DNA of 64,000 nucleotides, from positions 434,001 through 498,000 of the forward strand of contig NZ_RKST01000001.1 of NCBI RefSeq assembly GCF_003934165.1, read 5' to 3'. Position numbers and translations under genes: made by a program. Under the pieces are notes generated by a model. It was not told the DNA's origin and ran no database searches. It saw only the letters and a program-made list of their open reading frames with translations. This DNA is from Borborobacter arsenicus. GTDB lineage: Bacteria > Pseudomonadota > Alphaproteobacteria > Rhizobiales > Rhizobiaceae. Shown here one piece after another: positions 39,917 to 48,927 of this stretch. Every line of letters begins with the position of its first letter. Within the stretch, counting starts at the first letter, position 1.

Positions 39917-39933
39917 TCTCGACTGCACTGGAT

Positions 39934-39958
39934 GGAACCAACGACCATTGCCGTCGTT
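39934..39958 (+). promoter_or_regulatory. EcfG-type general stress promoter
   Basis: GGAAC at 39934-39938, exactly 16 bases, then CGTT at 39955-39958. This matches the known GGAAC-N16/17-CGTT consensus of the alphaproteobacterial sigma factor EcfG/RpoE2/SigT. It ends 33 bp before the ATG of the DUF883-like gene and sits just after the cobT stop, so the stress gene is probably uncoupled from the cob operon. Confidence 0.7.
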
Positions 39959-39991
39959 CTGATACCATCATTTCGCAAGAGGAAATCAGAT

Positions 39992-40306
39992 ATGGCATCC
40001 ACATTCTCCCGGTTTCGCGGCCAGTTTGAAGACGATCTGGAATCGCAGGTCGCGAGACTGAGTCGGGAGGTGTCGTCGTTGAAGAAGGCGCTCGCGAAGC
40101 GGGGAGCCACGGCCTATGAGGATACGCGAGACAGCGCGTCCGATATCTATGAGGATATGGTGGCGCGCTTGAGCGACGCCATGCCCGACATTGCCAGGCA
40201 GTCGCGTGCAGTGCGTCAGGCGGCACGCGACAATCCGGTGGCAGCAACCGTCGTGGGTGTCGCAATTGTCGGCTTGCTGCTCGGCCTGCTCGCGCGCGGC
40301 CGCTGA
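39992..40306 (+). CDS. DUF883/ElaB-YqjD-like membrane-anchored protein
   Basis: A 104-residue protein with a charged, heptad-like N-terminal part (FEDDLESQVARLSREVSSLKK is helical) and a single C-terminal hydrophobic anchor, NPVAATVVGVAIVGLLLGLL, ending ARGR. This is the layout of the ElaB/YqjD/DUF883 group, some of which are stationary-phase, ribosome-associated inner membrane proteins in E. coli. That function is not shown for this one. The ATG at 39992 has AGAGGAAA upstream. The perfect EcfG promoter supports a stress role. Confidence 0.8.
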   Translation: MASTFSRFRGQFEDDLESQVARLSREVSSLKKALAKRGATAYEDTRDSASDIYEDMVARLSDAMPDIARQSRAVRQAARDNPVAATVVGVAIVGLLLGLLARGR

Positions 40307-40315
40307 TAGACACCC

Positions 40316-41026
40316 TTACATATAGCACTGGACGTGCCGGCGACTGCGCCGGCTATAGGCGCTGCGTTCGCCGCACGGGCTGCCATTGATCATCAAATCA
40401 TAGGGGCATTGGCAGTCGCCCTCTTGTGGCGCACGCAGCGGTTTTTTCTCGCCGCCGAACAGTGCCTTGACGTTGGTGAGCAGCGAGGATGACTCCGATT
40501 GTGGTCGCAAGGCAGGGCCAGGTTGCCGGGGTGACATTTTCGCTGTCGTCGGACCCGGCACCGACTGGCTGGGGCGCGGCGCATCCGGCCCCGATCGGCG
40601 CAGATAATCGCCGAGAATCCAACCCTTGCGTCCCTGGACGGATACGAGCTGCCATTTGCCGTCGCGCAGGATCGGCTTGACCGCCTCGCCGGCGTCGAGC
40701 GTGGTTACGATCGCGGCTGCGGTGTTGGCGGTCGAACGCACATTCACCCGCGTCGTCGTATAGAGGGAATTGTCGGGCCGCTTTTCAGGAACCGGGCGCT
40801 CGGCGCGCGCCACCGAACTGGTGACGAGTTGCGAGGGACGCTGAACCGGCGTTTCCACCTTCTTGGGCATCCGGGGAACGTCGGCCTTGCGCTGAACAGA
40901 AGCCGCAGGCCGGGGTGTGGCATCCGGCCTATGCCGTTGCGGCGGCTCCTGGGTCATTGCCCAGATGCTCGCCCCAACGGCGCCAAACATCAGCCATCTC
41001 AATTTCGGAAGTGCAAAACCTGCCAT
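40316..41026 (-). CDS. SH3-domain protein with C-terminal cysteine motif
   Basis: The 236-residue protein begins with a membrane-anchor or signal-like segment (LRWLMFGAVGASIWAM). A Pro/Arg-rich linker and a bacterial SH3 domain at about 90-145 follow (VNVRSTANTAAAIVTTLDAG, then RKGWILGDYLRR). A second linker leads to a short C-terminal module, CQCPYDLMINGSPCGERSAY, ending CYM, which recurs in other rhizobial envelope proteins. It is probably exported and cell-wall associated. The enzymatic role, if any, is unknown. It converges with the DUF883-like gene, 9 bp apart. Confidence 0.75.
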   Translation of the reverse strand: MAGFALPKLRWLMFGAVGASIWAMTQEPPQRHRPDATPRPAASVQRKADVPRMPKKVETPVQRPSQLVTSSVARAERPVPEKRPDNSLYTTTRVNVRSTANTAAAIVTTLDAGEAVKPILRDGKWQLVSVQGRKGWILGDYLRRSGPDAPRPSQSVPGPTTAKMSPRQPGPALRPQSESSSLLTNVKALFGGEKKPLRAPQEGDCQCPYDLMINGSPCGERSAYSRRSRRHVQCYM

Positions 41027-41083
41027 GACCGCAGCATGGCCTGAAGGCCTTAAAAGGCGGTTGACACGGCACCGATTGCGGCA

Positions 41084-42262
41084 TCACGCCACCTGTCCGG
41101 CGCACCAGCCCGAAGACCACGCCCACTGGAAATTATAGCCACCGAGCCAGCCGGTCACGTCCACCACTTCGCCTATGAAATAGAGGCCCGGCACGGATCT
41201 GGCCTCCATCGTCTTGGAATCGAGTTCGCGTGTATCGATGCCCCCCAGCGTCACCTCGGCCGTGCGATAGCCTTCCGAGCCAGCCGGTTTGATGCGCCAG
41301 CCATTTACCGCATCCTCCACCCGCCGCAGCACCTTGTCCGACATATCGGCAAGTTGCCCGGTGAGACCCAATTCATCGGCAATGGTCTGCGCCAGCTTCT
41401 TCGGCAGATGCACAGCCAATGCCGTTTGCAATGCCTGACGGCCATTTTCCACGCGCGCCGTTCGCAGCGCGGCGAACAGATCCGTCTGTGGCAGCATGGC
41501 TATGCGGATTTCCTCGCCCTCGCGCCAATAGGATGAAATCTGCAGCACCGCCGGGCCGCTGACACCACGATGCGTAAACAGCATCGCCTCCGAAAAACTG
41601 GTCCTGCCGCAGGCGATCTGCGCATCCACCGCGACACCAGAAAGGGGTTTCAGTCGTTCCAGCGTCCTTGCCTCGAAGGTCAGCGGCACCAGCGCTGGCC
41701 GAGTTTCGACCACCCGCAGGCCGAACTGCGCCGCCACTTCATAGCCGAATCCTGTCGCACCCATTTTCGGGATGGATTTGCCGCCGCTTGCCATGACCAG
41801 CGACTTGCATCGCACCCGGCCGCCGCCAACTGCCAGCACGAAACCATCCTCGGTTGGCTCGATACTGTTGGCGCTTGTGGCAAGCCGCAGTTGCACGGCA
41901 TGGCGTTTCATTTCCGCAAGCAGCATGTCGATGATCTGCCTGGCCGAACCGTCGCAGAAAAGCTGCCCAAGCGTCTTTTCGTGGAAAGCGATTCCATAAC
42001 GCTCGACCAGCGCGATGAAATCCCGCTGCGTATAGCGGGCGAGCGCGGAGATACAGAAATGCGGGTTCTGCGAGATGAAGTTCTTCGGGCTGGCATGGAT
42101 ATTGGTGAAGTTGCAGCGCCCGCCACCGGAAATCCGGATTTTCTCGCCCGGTGCTGCGGCATGGTCGAGGACCAACACCGAGCGGCCGCGCTTGCCAGCT
42201 TCGATCGCGCACATCATGCCGGCGGCACCCGCGCCGATCACCACAACGTCTACTGATTCCAA
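41084..42262 (-). CDS. HI0933/BaiN-like NAD(P)/FAD-dependent oxidoreductase
   Basis: A flavoprotein of 392 aa. The FAD dinucleotide site VVVIGAGAAGMMCAIEAGKRG is near residue 6, followed by the family motif KIRISGGGRCNFTN near 42 and the C-terminal FAD block GGIDTRELDSKTME followed by GLYFIGEVVDVTGWLGGYNFQ. The family includes BaiN of bile-acid dehydroxylation, but in environmental bacteria the substrate is unknown. It is a single gene, divergent from the EamA transporter gene. Confidence 0.88.
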   Translation of the reverse strand: MESVDVVVIGAGAAGMMCAIEAGKRGRSVLVLDHAAAPGEKIRISGGGRCNFTNIHASPKNFISQNPHFCISALARYTQRDFIALVERYGIAFHEKTLGQLFCDGSARQIIDMLLAEMKRHAVQLRLATSANSIEPTEDGFVLAVGGGRVRCKSLVMASGGKSIPKMGATGFGYEVAAQFGLRVVETRPALVPLTFEARTLERLKPLSGVAVDAQIACGRTSFSEAMLFTHRGVSGPAVLQISSYWREGEEIRIAMLPQTDLFAALRTARVENGRQALQTALAVHLPKKLAQTIADELGLTGQLADMSDKVLRRVEDAVNGWRIKPAGSEGYRTAEVTLGGIDTRELDSKTMEARSVPGLYFIGEVVDVTGWLGGYNFQWAWSSGWCAGQVA

Positions 42263-42374
42263 AGCGCACGCCCCATGTATGGACCGCAGACTTCGGCCCG
42301 GAAACCCGCTGGACTACTCGATTGGCCTGCAATTGGCGATTGCGATCCATGCGTTTCTCGCCAATAGGGTTTGA

Positions 42375-43259
42375 ATGACTGCCGATCAATCGAATCTGAA
42401 GGCCGCCTTGTGGATGGGCGGGTCGCTCACCTGCATGCTCGCCATGACGGTGGCGGGACGCGAGGCGATGCGTGAACTGAATGTTTTCCAGGTTATGGAA
42501 CTGCGTTCGCTGATCGGCCTGCTCATGCTCTATCCGCTGGTCTGGCGAAATGGTGGTCTGCGTGCAATGCGCACGGCCCACCCGATAAAGCATATTGGCC
42601 GAAACACCGTCCACTATGCCGCGCAGGGCAGTTGGTTCTACGCGCTCACCCTTATCCCGCTGGCGCAGCTCATCGCCATTGAATTCACCGCTCCAATCTG
42701 GGCCGCGTTGCTGGCCATGGCTTTCCTGGGCGAGCGTATGAACCTGCCGAAGCTTGGCGCCATCACCGCCGGCCTCATCGGCGTTACGATCATCGTGCGG
42801 CCGAGCACCGGCGGCATCGAACTCGGCCAGTTCGTGGTCCTTGCCGCGGCGTTCGGCTTTGCAACCTCCTTCGTCATGGTCAAATCGCTAACGCGAGCCG
42901 AAAGCGCAGTGAAGATCATTTTCTGGATGCTGGTCATCCAGTCGGTGCTCGGCCTGCTGCCGGCCCTCTATGTCTGGCGCTGGCCAACCCTCGGCGCGTG
43001 GCCCTGGCTGTTGGTGATCGCCTTTTCCGGATCATTTGCCCATTACTGCATGGCGCGCGCCGTGTCCCATGCCGATGCGACCGTGGTGATGCCGATGGAT
43101 TTCGTCCGTGTTCCGGCAACTGCCTTCGTCGGCTGGCTGCTCTATTCCGAACAGGTCGACACCTACACCATCATCGGCACCCTGCTCATCCTGGGCGGCA
43201 ATTTGCTGAACCTCGGCGGAAAGCGCCAGACCCCAACCACATCCGAAACGACATCATAG
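42375..43259 (+). CDS. DMT-superfamily transporter (EamA domains)
   Basis: Inner-membrane protein of 294 aa with ten predicted helices in two EamA repeats. The first has the family feature FVMELRSLIGLLMLYPLVWR-like sequence, and the N-terminal half ends EFTAPIWAALLAMAFLGERM. The second has VMPMDFVRVPATAFVGWLLY. The substrate cannot be read from sequence. It starts 112 bp from the divergent flavoprotein gene. Confidence 0.85.
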   Translation: MTADQSNLKAALWMGGSLTCMLAMTVAGREAMRELNVFQVMELRSLIGLLMLYPLVWRNGGLRAMRTAHPIKHIGRNTVHYAAQGSWFYALTLIPLAQLIAIEFTAPIWAALLAMAFLGERMNLPKLGAITAGLIGVTIIVRPSTGGIELGQFVVLAAAFGFATSFVMVKSLTRAESAVKIIFWMLVIQSVLGLLPALYVWRWPTLGAWPWLLVIAFSGSFAHYCMARAVSHADATVVMPMDFVRVPATAFVGWLLYSEQVDTYTIIGTLLILGGNLLNLGGKRQTPTTSETTS

Positions 43260-43425
43260 TTGTGATTTGCGCTGGCTGTGCCTGCCCCAGGTGGGTTGAC
43301 CGGCTATGGCTAAATCGACATGTTTGCCCTGCGCCTGCCCTGGCGCGTAACGCCTTGAAGCACTGCAGGATTTCATCAAGGAATACCGCGCCTGTGTTCC
43401 AACGGCCCGATCCTGTGAGGTTGCG

Positions 43426-43602
43426 TTGATCAGACTGATAATTGTTGCCGCCCTGCTGCTTCCTGCTGCCGGCTGTGCGATGGACGACGGCTATGCATCG
43501 TGGAGCCGAGGCGAGCGCACGGTCACGCCGCTCAAGAAGGACCCCAACAAGATGGGTGGCGACTATAGCGGCTCCGGGCGCAGCGCAGGCGCCGCGCTTT
43601 AA
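43426..43602 (+). CDS. Small putative lipoprotein
   Basis: A 58-residue frame begins at TTG with GAGG six bases upstream. The start IRLIIVAALLLPAAGCAMDD is a short signal peptide followed by a lipobox-like AAGC, so Cys17 may be lipidated. The mature part is small and polar and ends GGDYSGSGRSAGAAL. No family is recognised. The frame is too short for standard gene lists and lacks an ATG, so the call rests on the signal peptide and ribosome-binding site. Confidence 0.5.
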   Translation: MIRLIIVAALLLPAAGCAMDDGYASWSRGERTVTPLKKDPNKMGGDYSGSGRSAGAAL

Positions 43603-43620
43603 CAGATCCTCGACACAAGC

Positions 43621-43655
43621 GGTGCTGAAAAACGGCTCGAGGCCCTTTCAGCACC
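43621..43655. terminator. Hairpin downstream of the small lipoprotein gene
   Basis: GGTGCTGAAA at 43621-43630 and TTTCAGCACC at 43646-43655 form a perfect 10-bp stem with a 15-nt loop, 19 bp after the lipoprotein stop. There is no T-run on the plus strand. It also lies about 100 bp beyond the tRNA-Lys 3' end on the minus strand. It could act as a terminator for either transcript. Confidence 0.45.
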
Positions 43656-43756
43656 TGTTCGACCGGCGTGGAACAAATATTTGTCCCGCATGGGCGAACG
43701 CTTTGGCCGCGCGCTGATGGGCTCCGCGTCGATTTCCGCTAAGTCATTGAAAACAT

Positions 43757-43833
<77 letters not shown>

Positions 43834-43931
43834 CACCACCGGCGTGCCGGTGTTGGCGCGGATATAACGGCAGCTTTCGAACCTGTCCAGCCCCGGATTC
43901 CGCATTCTGCACAAGATCGCCGGGTTTTTCT

Positions 43932-44840
43932 TCACAGCAGGAGTTGGCCCTCGGCAACTTTCACCGCATGGCCGCCGATCCGCGCCGAAATCATCCGGCC
44001 ACCCTCGACATCAATCTCCAGCCTTATGCGTGACGGGCGGCCCATTTCCACCCCCTGTTCGATCCAAAGGCGCGTCTGCCCCTCGCGCAGCGCGTCGAAA
44101 TGCATGATCGCACCGGAAAAGGCCGCCGCGGCCGAGCCTGTGGCCGGATCTTCATAAGATGGATTGCCAGGCACGAACATGCGGGCATGAAAGGAACTGT
44201 CGTGATGAACGGTGTCGCGCGTATAGACATAGGCGCTCGCCGCCTTGCCGTCCGTGCGCCTCGGGGAAAATTCCAGCCACCCGGAACTGTCAAGCCTGGC
44301 GCGCTTTATCGCCTCCAGGTCTGCAACCGGCACCGTCAAATAGGGAACGCCCGCCGACCACAGCCCGACCCGGTGATTCTCGAAGCCGATATCTTGCGGG
44401 TCCAGCCCCAGTGCGGCCCCGACAACTTCCGGCTCGATTGCAAGATCTAACTGTCGTGGCAATTCGGGAAGGTCAAATTCGGCAAAGGCGCCTGCCTTGT
44501 TGCGGGTAACGGCGCAGCGCACGGGTCCGATGTTTTCTTCCAGCACGAAGATTTCGTCCCTGCTGCCGCTTGTGAGTTCCGCAAGTGCGACGGCGCTGCC
44601 GACTGTCGGATGACCGGCAAACGGCATTTCATAGACCGGCGTGAAGATGCGCAGCCTTGCCTTATGCGCCTCATTTTGCGCCGGCATCACGAAAGCTGTT
44701 TCCGACAGGTTGAATTCGCGTGCGATGCGCTGCATTGCCGCCGTGTCGAGCCCCTGCGAATCAAGCACCACCGCCAGCGGGTTGCCTGCCATCGGTCTGT
44801 CGGCAAACACGTCATAGACCAGATATTTCCTGCCTTTCAT
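43932..44840 (-). CDS. PhzF-family isomerase-like protein
   Basis: A 302-residue protein of the PhzF/diaminopimelate-epimerase-like fold. Signatures are YDVFADRPMAGNPLAVVLD at the start, FNLSETAFVMPA with the catalytic Glu near residue 46, PFAGHPTVGSAVALAEL near 73, and DPATGSAAAAFSGAI near 237. Real phenazine genes are absent, so it is a general PhzF relative of unknown substrate. It lies 98 bp downstream of the divergent-side tRNA gene and is divergent from the export operon. Confidence 0.9.
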   Translation of the reverse strand: MKGRKYLVYDVFADRPMAGNPLAVVLDSQGLDTAAMQRIAREFNLSETAFVMPAQNEAHKARLRIFTPVYEMPFAGHPTVGSAVALAELTSGSRDEIFVLEENIGPVRCAVTRNKAGAFAEFDLPELPRQLDLAIEPEVVGAALGLDPQDIGFENHRVGLWSAGVPYLTVPVADLEAIKRARLDSSGWLEFSPRRTDGKAASAYVYTRDTVHHDSSFHARMFVPGNPSYEDPATGSAAAAFSGAIMHFDALREGQTRLWIEQGVEMGRPSRIRLEIDVEGGRMISARIGGHAVKVAEGQLLL

Positions 44841-44965
44841 TCCCGTATCCCTTGGCCTTGCGCCCGCTGCACGGCGCCAACATGAGCGAAATTTAACTTG
44901 TAATCCTGTCCCGCAGGCACGAATTGTCGACCCATAGGGACGTTCGCAGGCATAAGGGGGCCGTC

Positions 44966-46252
44966 ATGGACCAACTTGTCAATCGGCCGGCGACGGAAAC
45001 TCCAGATTCTGTCAAAGCCGCGCTTGGCCTCAAACAGGATGGCCTTGGCAGCGTTCGGTCGCGCAAATGGCTCCTTGCCTGGCTTGCCCTTGCACTGATC
45101 GTCGCTGGCATAGCCTATCTATGGATGGGTCGCTCGGCTGAGACCGTCAATTATATCACCACATCTGCTGAAACCGGCAATCTCACAGTGGAGGTTTCTG
45201 CAACCGGCACCTTGCAGCCGCTCACCCAGGTCGACATTTCCAGCGAGTTGTCCGGCGTCGTTCGCTCGGTCGCCGTCAACGAGAACCAACAGGTGCGCAA
45301 GGGCGATGTCCTGGCGGCGCTCGATACGACACGCCTGGCCGCCCAGGTCGAGCGCGCCGAAGCATCGGCAGCGGCGGCAAAAGCCAAGGTCACAGACGCC
45401 GAGACGACTCTGAAGGAAACCGATCAGGCGCTCGCCCGCGCAAGCCAGTTGTCCACGCGCGGCATGGTCGCCGACCAGACGCTCGAAACCGCCCAGGCAG
45501 CCCGCGACCGGGCGCAAAGCGCAGTGGAAAGCGCCAAGGCCAATCTTGCGATTGCAGTGGCCGATCTCAAGCTGCAGCAGGCCGATCTCGACAAGAGCAC
45601 CATATATGCGCCCATCGATGGCGTCGTGCTGACACGCTCGGTCGATCCGGGCCAGACCGTTGCCTCCTCACTTCAGGCACCGGTGCTGTTCGTCATCGCC
45701 GCCGACCTGAAGCAGATGGAACTGAAAGCGGCAATCGACGAGGCCGATATTGGCTCCGTCAGTCCTGGCCAGAAAGCGCGTTTCACCGTCGATGCCTTCC
45801 CCGAGCGCAATTTCGATGCCGACATCCGCGACATCGCCTATGCCTCCGTCACCACGGAGGGCGTTGTCACCTATGATGCAAGGCTTGATGTCGACAATAC
45901 CGAGATGTTGCTGCGCCCCGGCATGACGGCGACCGTTTCCGTCATCACGCGCGAGGTCAAGGATGCGGTATTGGTGCCGAACACGGCCTTCCGCTATCGC
46001 CCGCCAGTGGCCGAAACAAGTCGCGGCTGGAGTCTCGAACGCCTGTTCATGCCGCGCATGCGCCGACCGGGCGGCGAGCGGCAGCGCAGAGCAGAGCCAG
46101 ACGGCACGCGTACCCTCTACGTGCTGAAGAACGGCGCCCCGGAAGCGGTGCGGGTCAAGACCGGCTCCACAGACGGCGAAAGCACCGAGATCATTTCGGG
46201 CCTTGCCTCCGGCGACCTCGTCATCACCGGCAGCCGTCAGGCACAAGATTGA
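44966..46252 (+). CDS. MacA-like periplasmic adaptor (HlyD/RND family)
   Basis: The membrane-fusion subunit of a tripartite efflux system. An N-terminal anchor (WLLAWLALALIVAGIAYLWM) is followed by a barrel-sandwich hybrid domain, a coiled-coil hairpin (QVERAEASAAAAKAKVTDAE), and beta-barrel and proximal domains. The insertion KSTIYAPIDGVVLTRSVDPG is typical of HlyD proteins. The ATG at 44966 (AAGGGGG upstream) gives 428 aa. The next two genes encode a MacB-type ABC transporter in two parts. The substrate is unknown and no outer-membrane channel gene is adjacent. Confidence 0.9.
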   Translation: MDQLVNRPATETPDSVKAALGLKQDGLGSVRSRKWLLAWLALALIVAGIAYLWMGRSAETVNYITTSAETGNLTVEVSATGTLQPLTQVDISSELSGVVRSVAVNENQQVRKGDVLAALDTTRLAAQVERAEASAAAAKAKVTDAETTLKETDQALARASQLSTRGMVADQTLETAQAARDRAQSAVESAKANLAIAVADLKLQQADLDKSTIYAPIDGVVLTRSVDPGQTVASSLQAPVLFVIAADLKQMELKAAIDEADIGSVSPGQKARFTVDAFPERNFDADIRDIAYASVTTEGVVTYDARLDVDNTEMLLRPGMTATVSVITREVKDAVLVPNTAFRYRPPVAETSRGWSLERLFMPRMRRPGGERQRRAEPDGTRTLYVLKNGAPEAVRVKTGSTDGESTEIISGLASGDLVITGSRQAQD

Positions 46253-46258
46253 TCCGTC

Positions 46259-46963
46259 ATGGCGCGCGATCCGCTCATAAGTTTCGACAAGGTCTGGAAG
46301 ACCTACGGTCAGGGTGAGGCCCAGGTCCATGCGCTTTCCGGCGTCGACATGACCATTGGCCGTGGCGAATTCGTCGCCATCATGGGACCATCCGGTTCCG
46401 GCAAATCCACTGCCATGAACATCATCGGCTGCCTCGATACCCCGACCAGCGGCCGCTACGACTTTCTTGGCATCGACGCCGGCCGCCTCGATCGCAACCG
46501 CCGCGCCGTACTGCGAAATCTCTATGTCGGCTTCGTCTTCCAGGGCTACAATCTGCTGCCGCGCACCACCGCGGCCGAGAACGTGGAACTGCCGTTGATC
46601 TATCGCGGCGCGCCTTCCGGCGAGCGGCATGAACGTGCCATGGAAGCGCTGGAACAGGTCGGCCTCATGGGACGCCAGAACCATACGCCTGCAGAGCTTT
46701 CCGGCGGCCAGCAGCAGCGCGTTGCGATTGCCCGCGCGATCGTTACCCGGCCTACCCTGCTGGTCGCCGACGAGCCCACCGGCAATCTCGACACCGCCCG
46801 GAGCCATGAGATCATGGAACTGCTGACGACGCTCAATGCCGAACTCGGTCTGACCATTGTCATGGTCACCCATGAAGCCGACATCGCCGCCTATGCCCAG
46901 CGCACCATCGGCTTCCTCGACGGTCGCATCGCCTCTGACACGCGCAAGCTTGAGGTCGCGTGA
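46259..46963 (+). CDS. MacB-like ABC transporter ATP-binding protein
   Basis: The 234-residue ATPase has all ABC motifs: Walker [10 protein letters not shown] near residue 42, signature LSGGQQQR near 148, Walker [10 protein letters not shown] near 166, and the switch His in MVTHEADIA near 200. It belongs to the LolD/MacB group. It starts 6 bp after the adaptor and overlaps the permease gene by 4 bp. In E. coli MacB the ATPase and permease are fused, whereas here they are split. Confidence 0.93.
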   Translation: MARDPLISFDKVWKTYGQGEAQVHALSGVDMTIGRGEFVAIMGPSGSGKSTAMNIIGCLDTPTSGRYDFLGIDAGRLDRNRRAVLRNLYVGFVFQGYNLLPRTTAAENVELPLIYRGAPSGERHERAMEALEQVGLMGRQNHTPAELSGGQQQRVAIARAIVTRPTLLVADEPTGNLDTARSHEIMELLTTLNAELGLTIVMVTHEADIAAYAQRTIGFLDGRIASDTRKLEVA

Positions 46964-48171
46964 TGGTGTGGGAAACGATCCGCCTGGCGCTGCGCTCCAT
47001 TCGCCGCAATGTATTGCGCTCCTTCCTGACGCTGCTTGGCATCGTCATCGGGGTTGCCGCCGTCATCGCCATGATCACCATCGGCAATGGCACGACGCAG
47101 AAGGTGCGCACCGACATTTCCAGCCTCGGCAGCAACCTGCTCGTCGTGCGCGCGGCAAGACCGGATCGGGGCGGCTCCACCTCGTTTACCCCGCGCCAGC
47201 TCGACGACAAGGATCTTGACGGCCTGCGCAAGGGATTGACCAATGCCAAGGCTGTCTCGGCGGCATCGCAAAAGAGCGTGCGCGTCGTCTATGCCGCCGG
47301 TAACGTCGCTGCCGACGTCACCGGAACCGATACGGATTTCTTCGTCGCCCGCGACTGGAACGCCTCAACCGGGCGCCTGTTTACCGAGCAGGAAGTGCGC
47401 GGCGGCGTCAATGTTTGCGTCATCGGCGAAACAGTGCGCCAGCAATTCTTCGGCGCGGGCGACCCCGATGGCCTGACCATTCGCGTTAGCCGGATGGGTT
47501 GCAGGGTCATCGGTGTGCTCCAACCCAAGGGCACATCCGGCTTCGGCCAGGATCAGGACAATGTCGTCATGATGCCGTTGCCGACCTTCCAGCGCCGTAT
47601 CGCCGGCAACCGCAACATCGATGCCATCTATGTCGCCGCCCAGGACGGTGTTTCGACTTCGACGGTGCAGGAGGGCATCGAAACGATCCTGCGCGAGACG
47701 CGTCGCATCGCGCCCGAAGCCGACGACAATTTCCAGGTTCGCGACATGACCCAGATCGCCGACGCCATGGCAAGCGCCACGGCGACCATGACCGGCATGC
47801 TGGGCGCGGTCGCTGCTGTCAGCCTGCTTGTCGGCGGCATCGGCATCATGAACATCATGCTGGTATCGGTGACGGAGCGGACGCGCGAGATCGGCATCAG
47901 GCTCGCTATCGGCGCGCATGAAAAACACATCCTCATCCAGTTCCTTGTCGAGGCGACGGTGCTTTCGCTGCTCGGCGGGTTGATCGGCATTGTGCTCGGC
48001 CTGTCGCTCGCCGGTGCCGCCTCGCTTGCGCTGTCGATTCCATTCGCACCCAGCGCTGCCGTGATTTTGCTCGCCGTCGGCTTCTCGGCGCTGATCGGCA
48101 TGGTCTTTGGCTTCTTCCCTGCGCTTCGCGGCGCGCGGCTCGACCCCATAGACGCGCTCCGGCACGAATAA
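46960..48171 (+). CDS. MacB-like ABC transporter permease
   Basis: The 403-residue protein has the MacB/FtsX layout. One N-terminal helix (FLTLLGIVIGVAAVIAMITI) is followed by a large periplasmic domain at about 45-275 and three C-terminal helices (LGAVAAVSLLVGGIGIMNIM, then FLVEATVLSLLGGLIGIVLG and the last near 365). The conserved RTREIGIRLAIGAHEKHIL lies in the cytoplasmic loop. Start is ATG 46960 or 46963. It forms one operon with the adaptor and ATPase. Confidence 0.92.
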   Translation: MMVWETIRLALRSIRRNVLRSFLTLLGIVIGVAAVIAMITIGNGTTQKVRTDISSLGSNLLVVRAARPDRGGSTSFTPRQLDDKDLDGLRKGLTNAKAVSAASQKSVRVVYAAGNVAADVTGTDTDFFVARDWNASTGRLFTEQEVRGGVNVCVIGETVRQQFFGAGDPDGLTIRVSRMGCRVIGVLQPKGTSGFGQDQDNVVMMPLPTFQRRIAGNRNIDAIYVAAQDGVSTSTVQEGIETILRETRRIAPEADDNFQVRDMTQIADAMASATATMTGMLGAVAAVSLLVGGIGIMNIMLVSVTERTREIGIRLAIGAHEKHILIQFLVEATVLSLLGGLIGIVLGLSLAGAASLALSIPFAPSAAVILLAVGFSALIGMVFGFFPALRGARLDPIDALRHE

Positions 48172-48173
48172 GC

Positions 48174-48890
48174 TTATTCGGTGCCCGTGAAATGCCATCT
48201 CACAAGCGGCAGCATATGCGGCTTCAAGCCGTCGGGAAGGTCATGGGGACCGCGAATGACGACAGGCCCCTGGATTTCCGGCTCGGGATCGGATGCTACG
48301 AAGGCGCTGATTGTTTCGGCCAGTTCGTCCGCGTCCCGATCGAGGAAATAGCGGCGGAAAATCACCGTGCCGCTTTCCAGCGACAAGGCGTGATATCGCT
48401 CGTCGCGGCGCGCCCGGCTGATCTCCAGCCCCGTTTCCTCCTCGACCTCGCGTGCCATGTTGAAATCGACATCGACTAACCCATCGCGAAAGTCTGACGG
48501 CTCGAAGGAGCCGGCAGCGAAATAGACGCTGCCGGCATTGACCGTGTGCCCGCCCATGCGAATTGCCACCAGCGCATTGTCGCGCGACACCAGCACGGCA
48601 TGGGCATAGACATGTTCTGCCCGCGCGTGGGATCGGTTGCCGCGCCAATGCATGAAGGTTGCAAAACGCACGGCATGGCAGTTGCCCTCAAGCCTCCCCT
48701 GACGATGCGAAAGCGCCGACAGCAACACCACGGTGCCATCGAACAGCGCCGGATTGGCCGCCTTTTCTGCAATCCAGTTGGCTTCGATCGCCTCGCTATT
48801 GGCCGTTTCAAAGGGATGCGGAGCCGGGTCGAGCCGGATATCGAGGTGATCCACCGGCAGGATCACATTGCGCGGAATATCGAATTCCAT
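48174..48890 (-). CDS. NUDIX hydrolase
   Basis: The 238-residue protein starts at ATG 48890 ([16 protein letters not shown]). The Nudix helix is recognisable in [11 protein letters not shown] near residue 172, with the upstream glycine in [10 protein letters not shown]. The motif is slightly expanded relative to GX5EX7REUXEEXGU. The substrate is not predictable. The open frame continues upstream for 131 codons antisense to surrounding sequence, which was rejected. It converges with the permease gene, 2 bp apart. Confidence 0.8.
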   Translation of the reverse strand: MEFDIPRNVILPVDHLDIRLDPAPHPFETANSEAIEANWIAEKAANPALFDGTVVLLSALSHRQGRLEGNCHAVRFATFMHWRGNRSHARAEHVYAHAVLVSRDNALVAIRMGGHTVNAGSVYFAAGSFEPSDFRDGLVDVDFNMAREVEEETGLEISRARRDERYHALSLESGTVIFRRYFLDRDADELAETISAFVASDPEPEIQGPVVIRGPHDLPDGLKPHMLPLVRWHFTGTE

Positions 48891-48927
48891 CAAACGCCTA
48901 TCTTTCTGCAAAACCGCTTCTTCGAGA

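Noticed and set aside
38522-39928. 468-codon minus-strand open frame
   Set aside because: It is antisense to cobS and cobT. No family similarity, and the plus-strand genes carry diagnostic motifs.
43673-43684. 12-bp palindrome ACAAATATTTGT near the tRNA gene
   Set aside because: It is AT-only in the core, has no neighbouring promoter or gene that would use it, and such short palindromes occur by chance.
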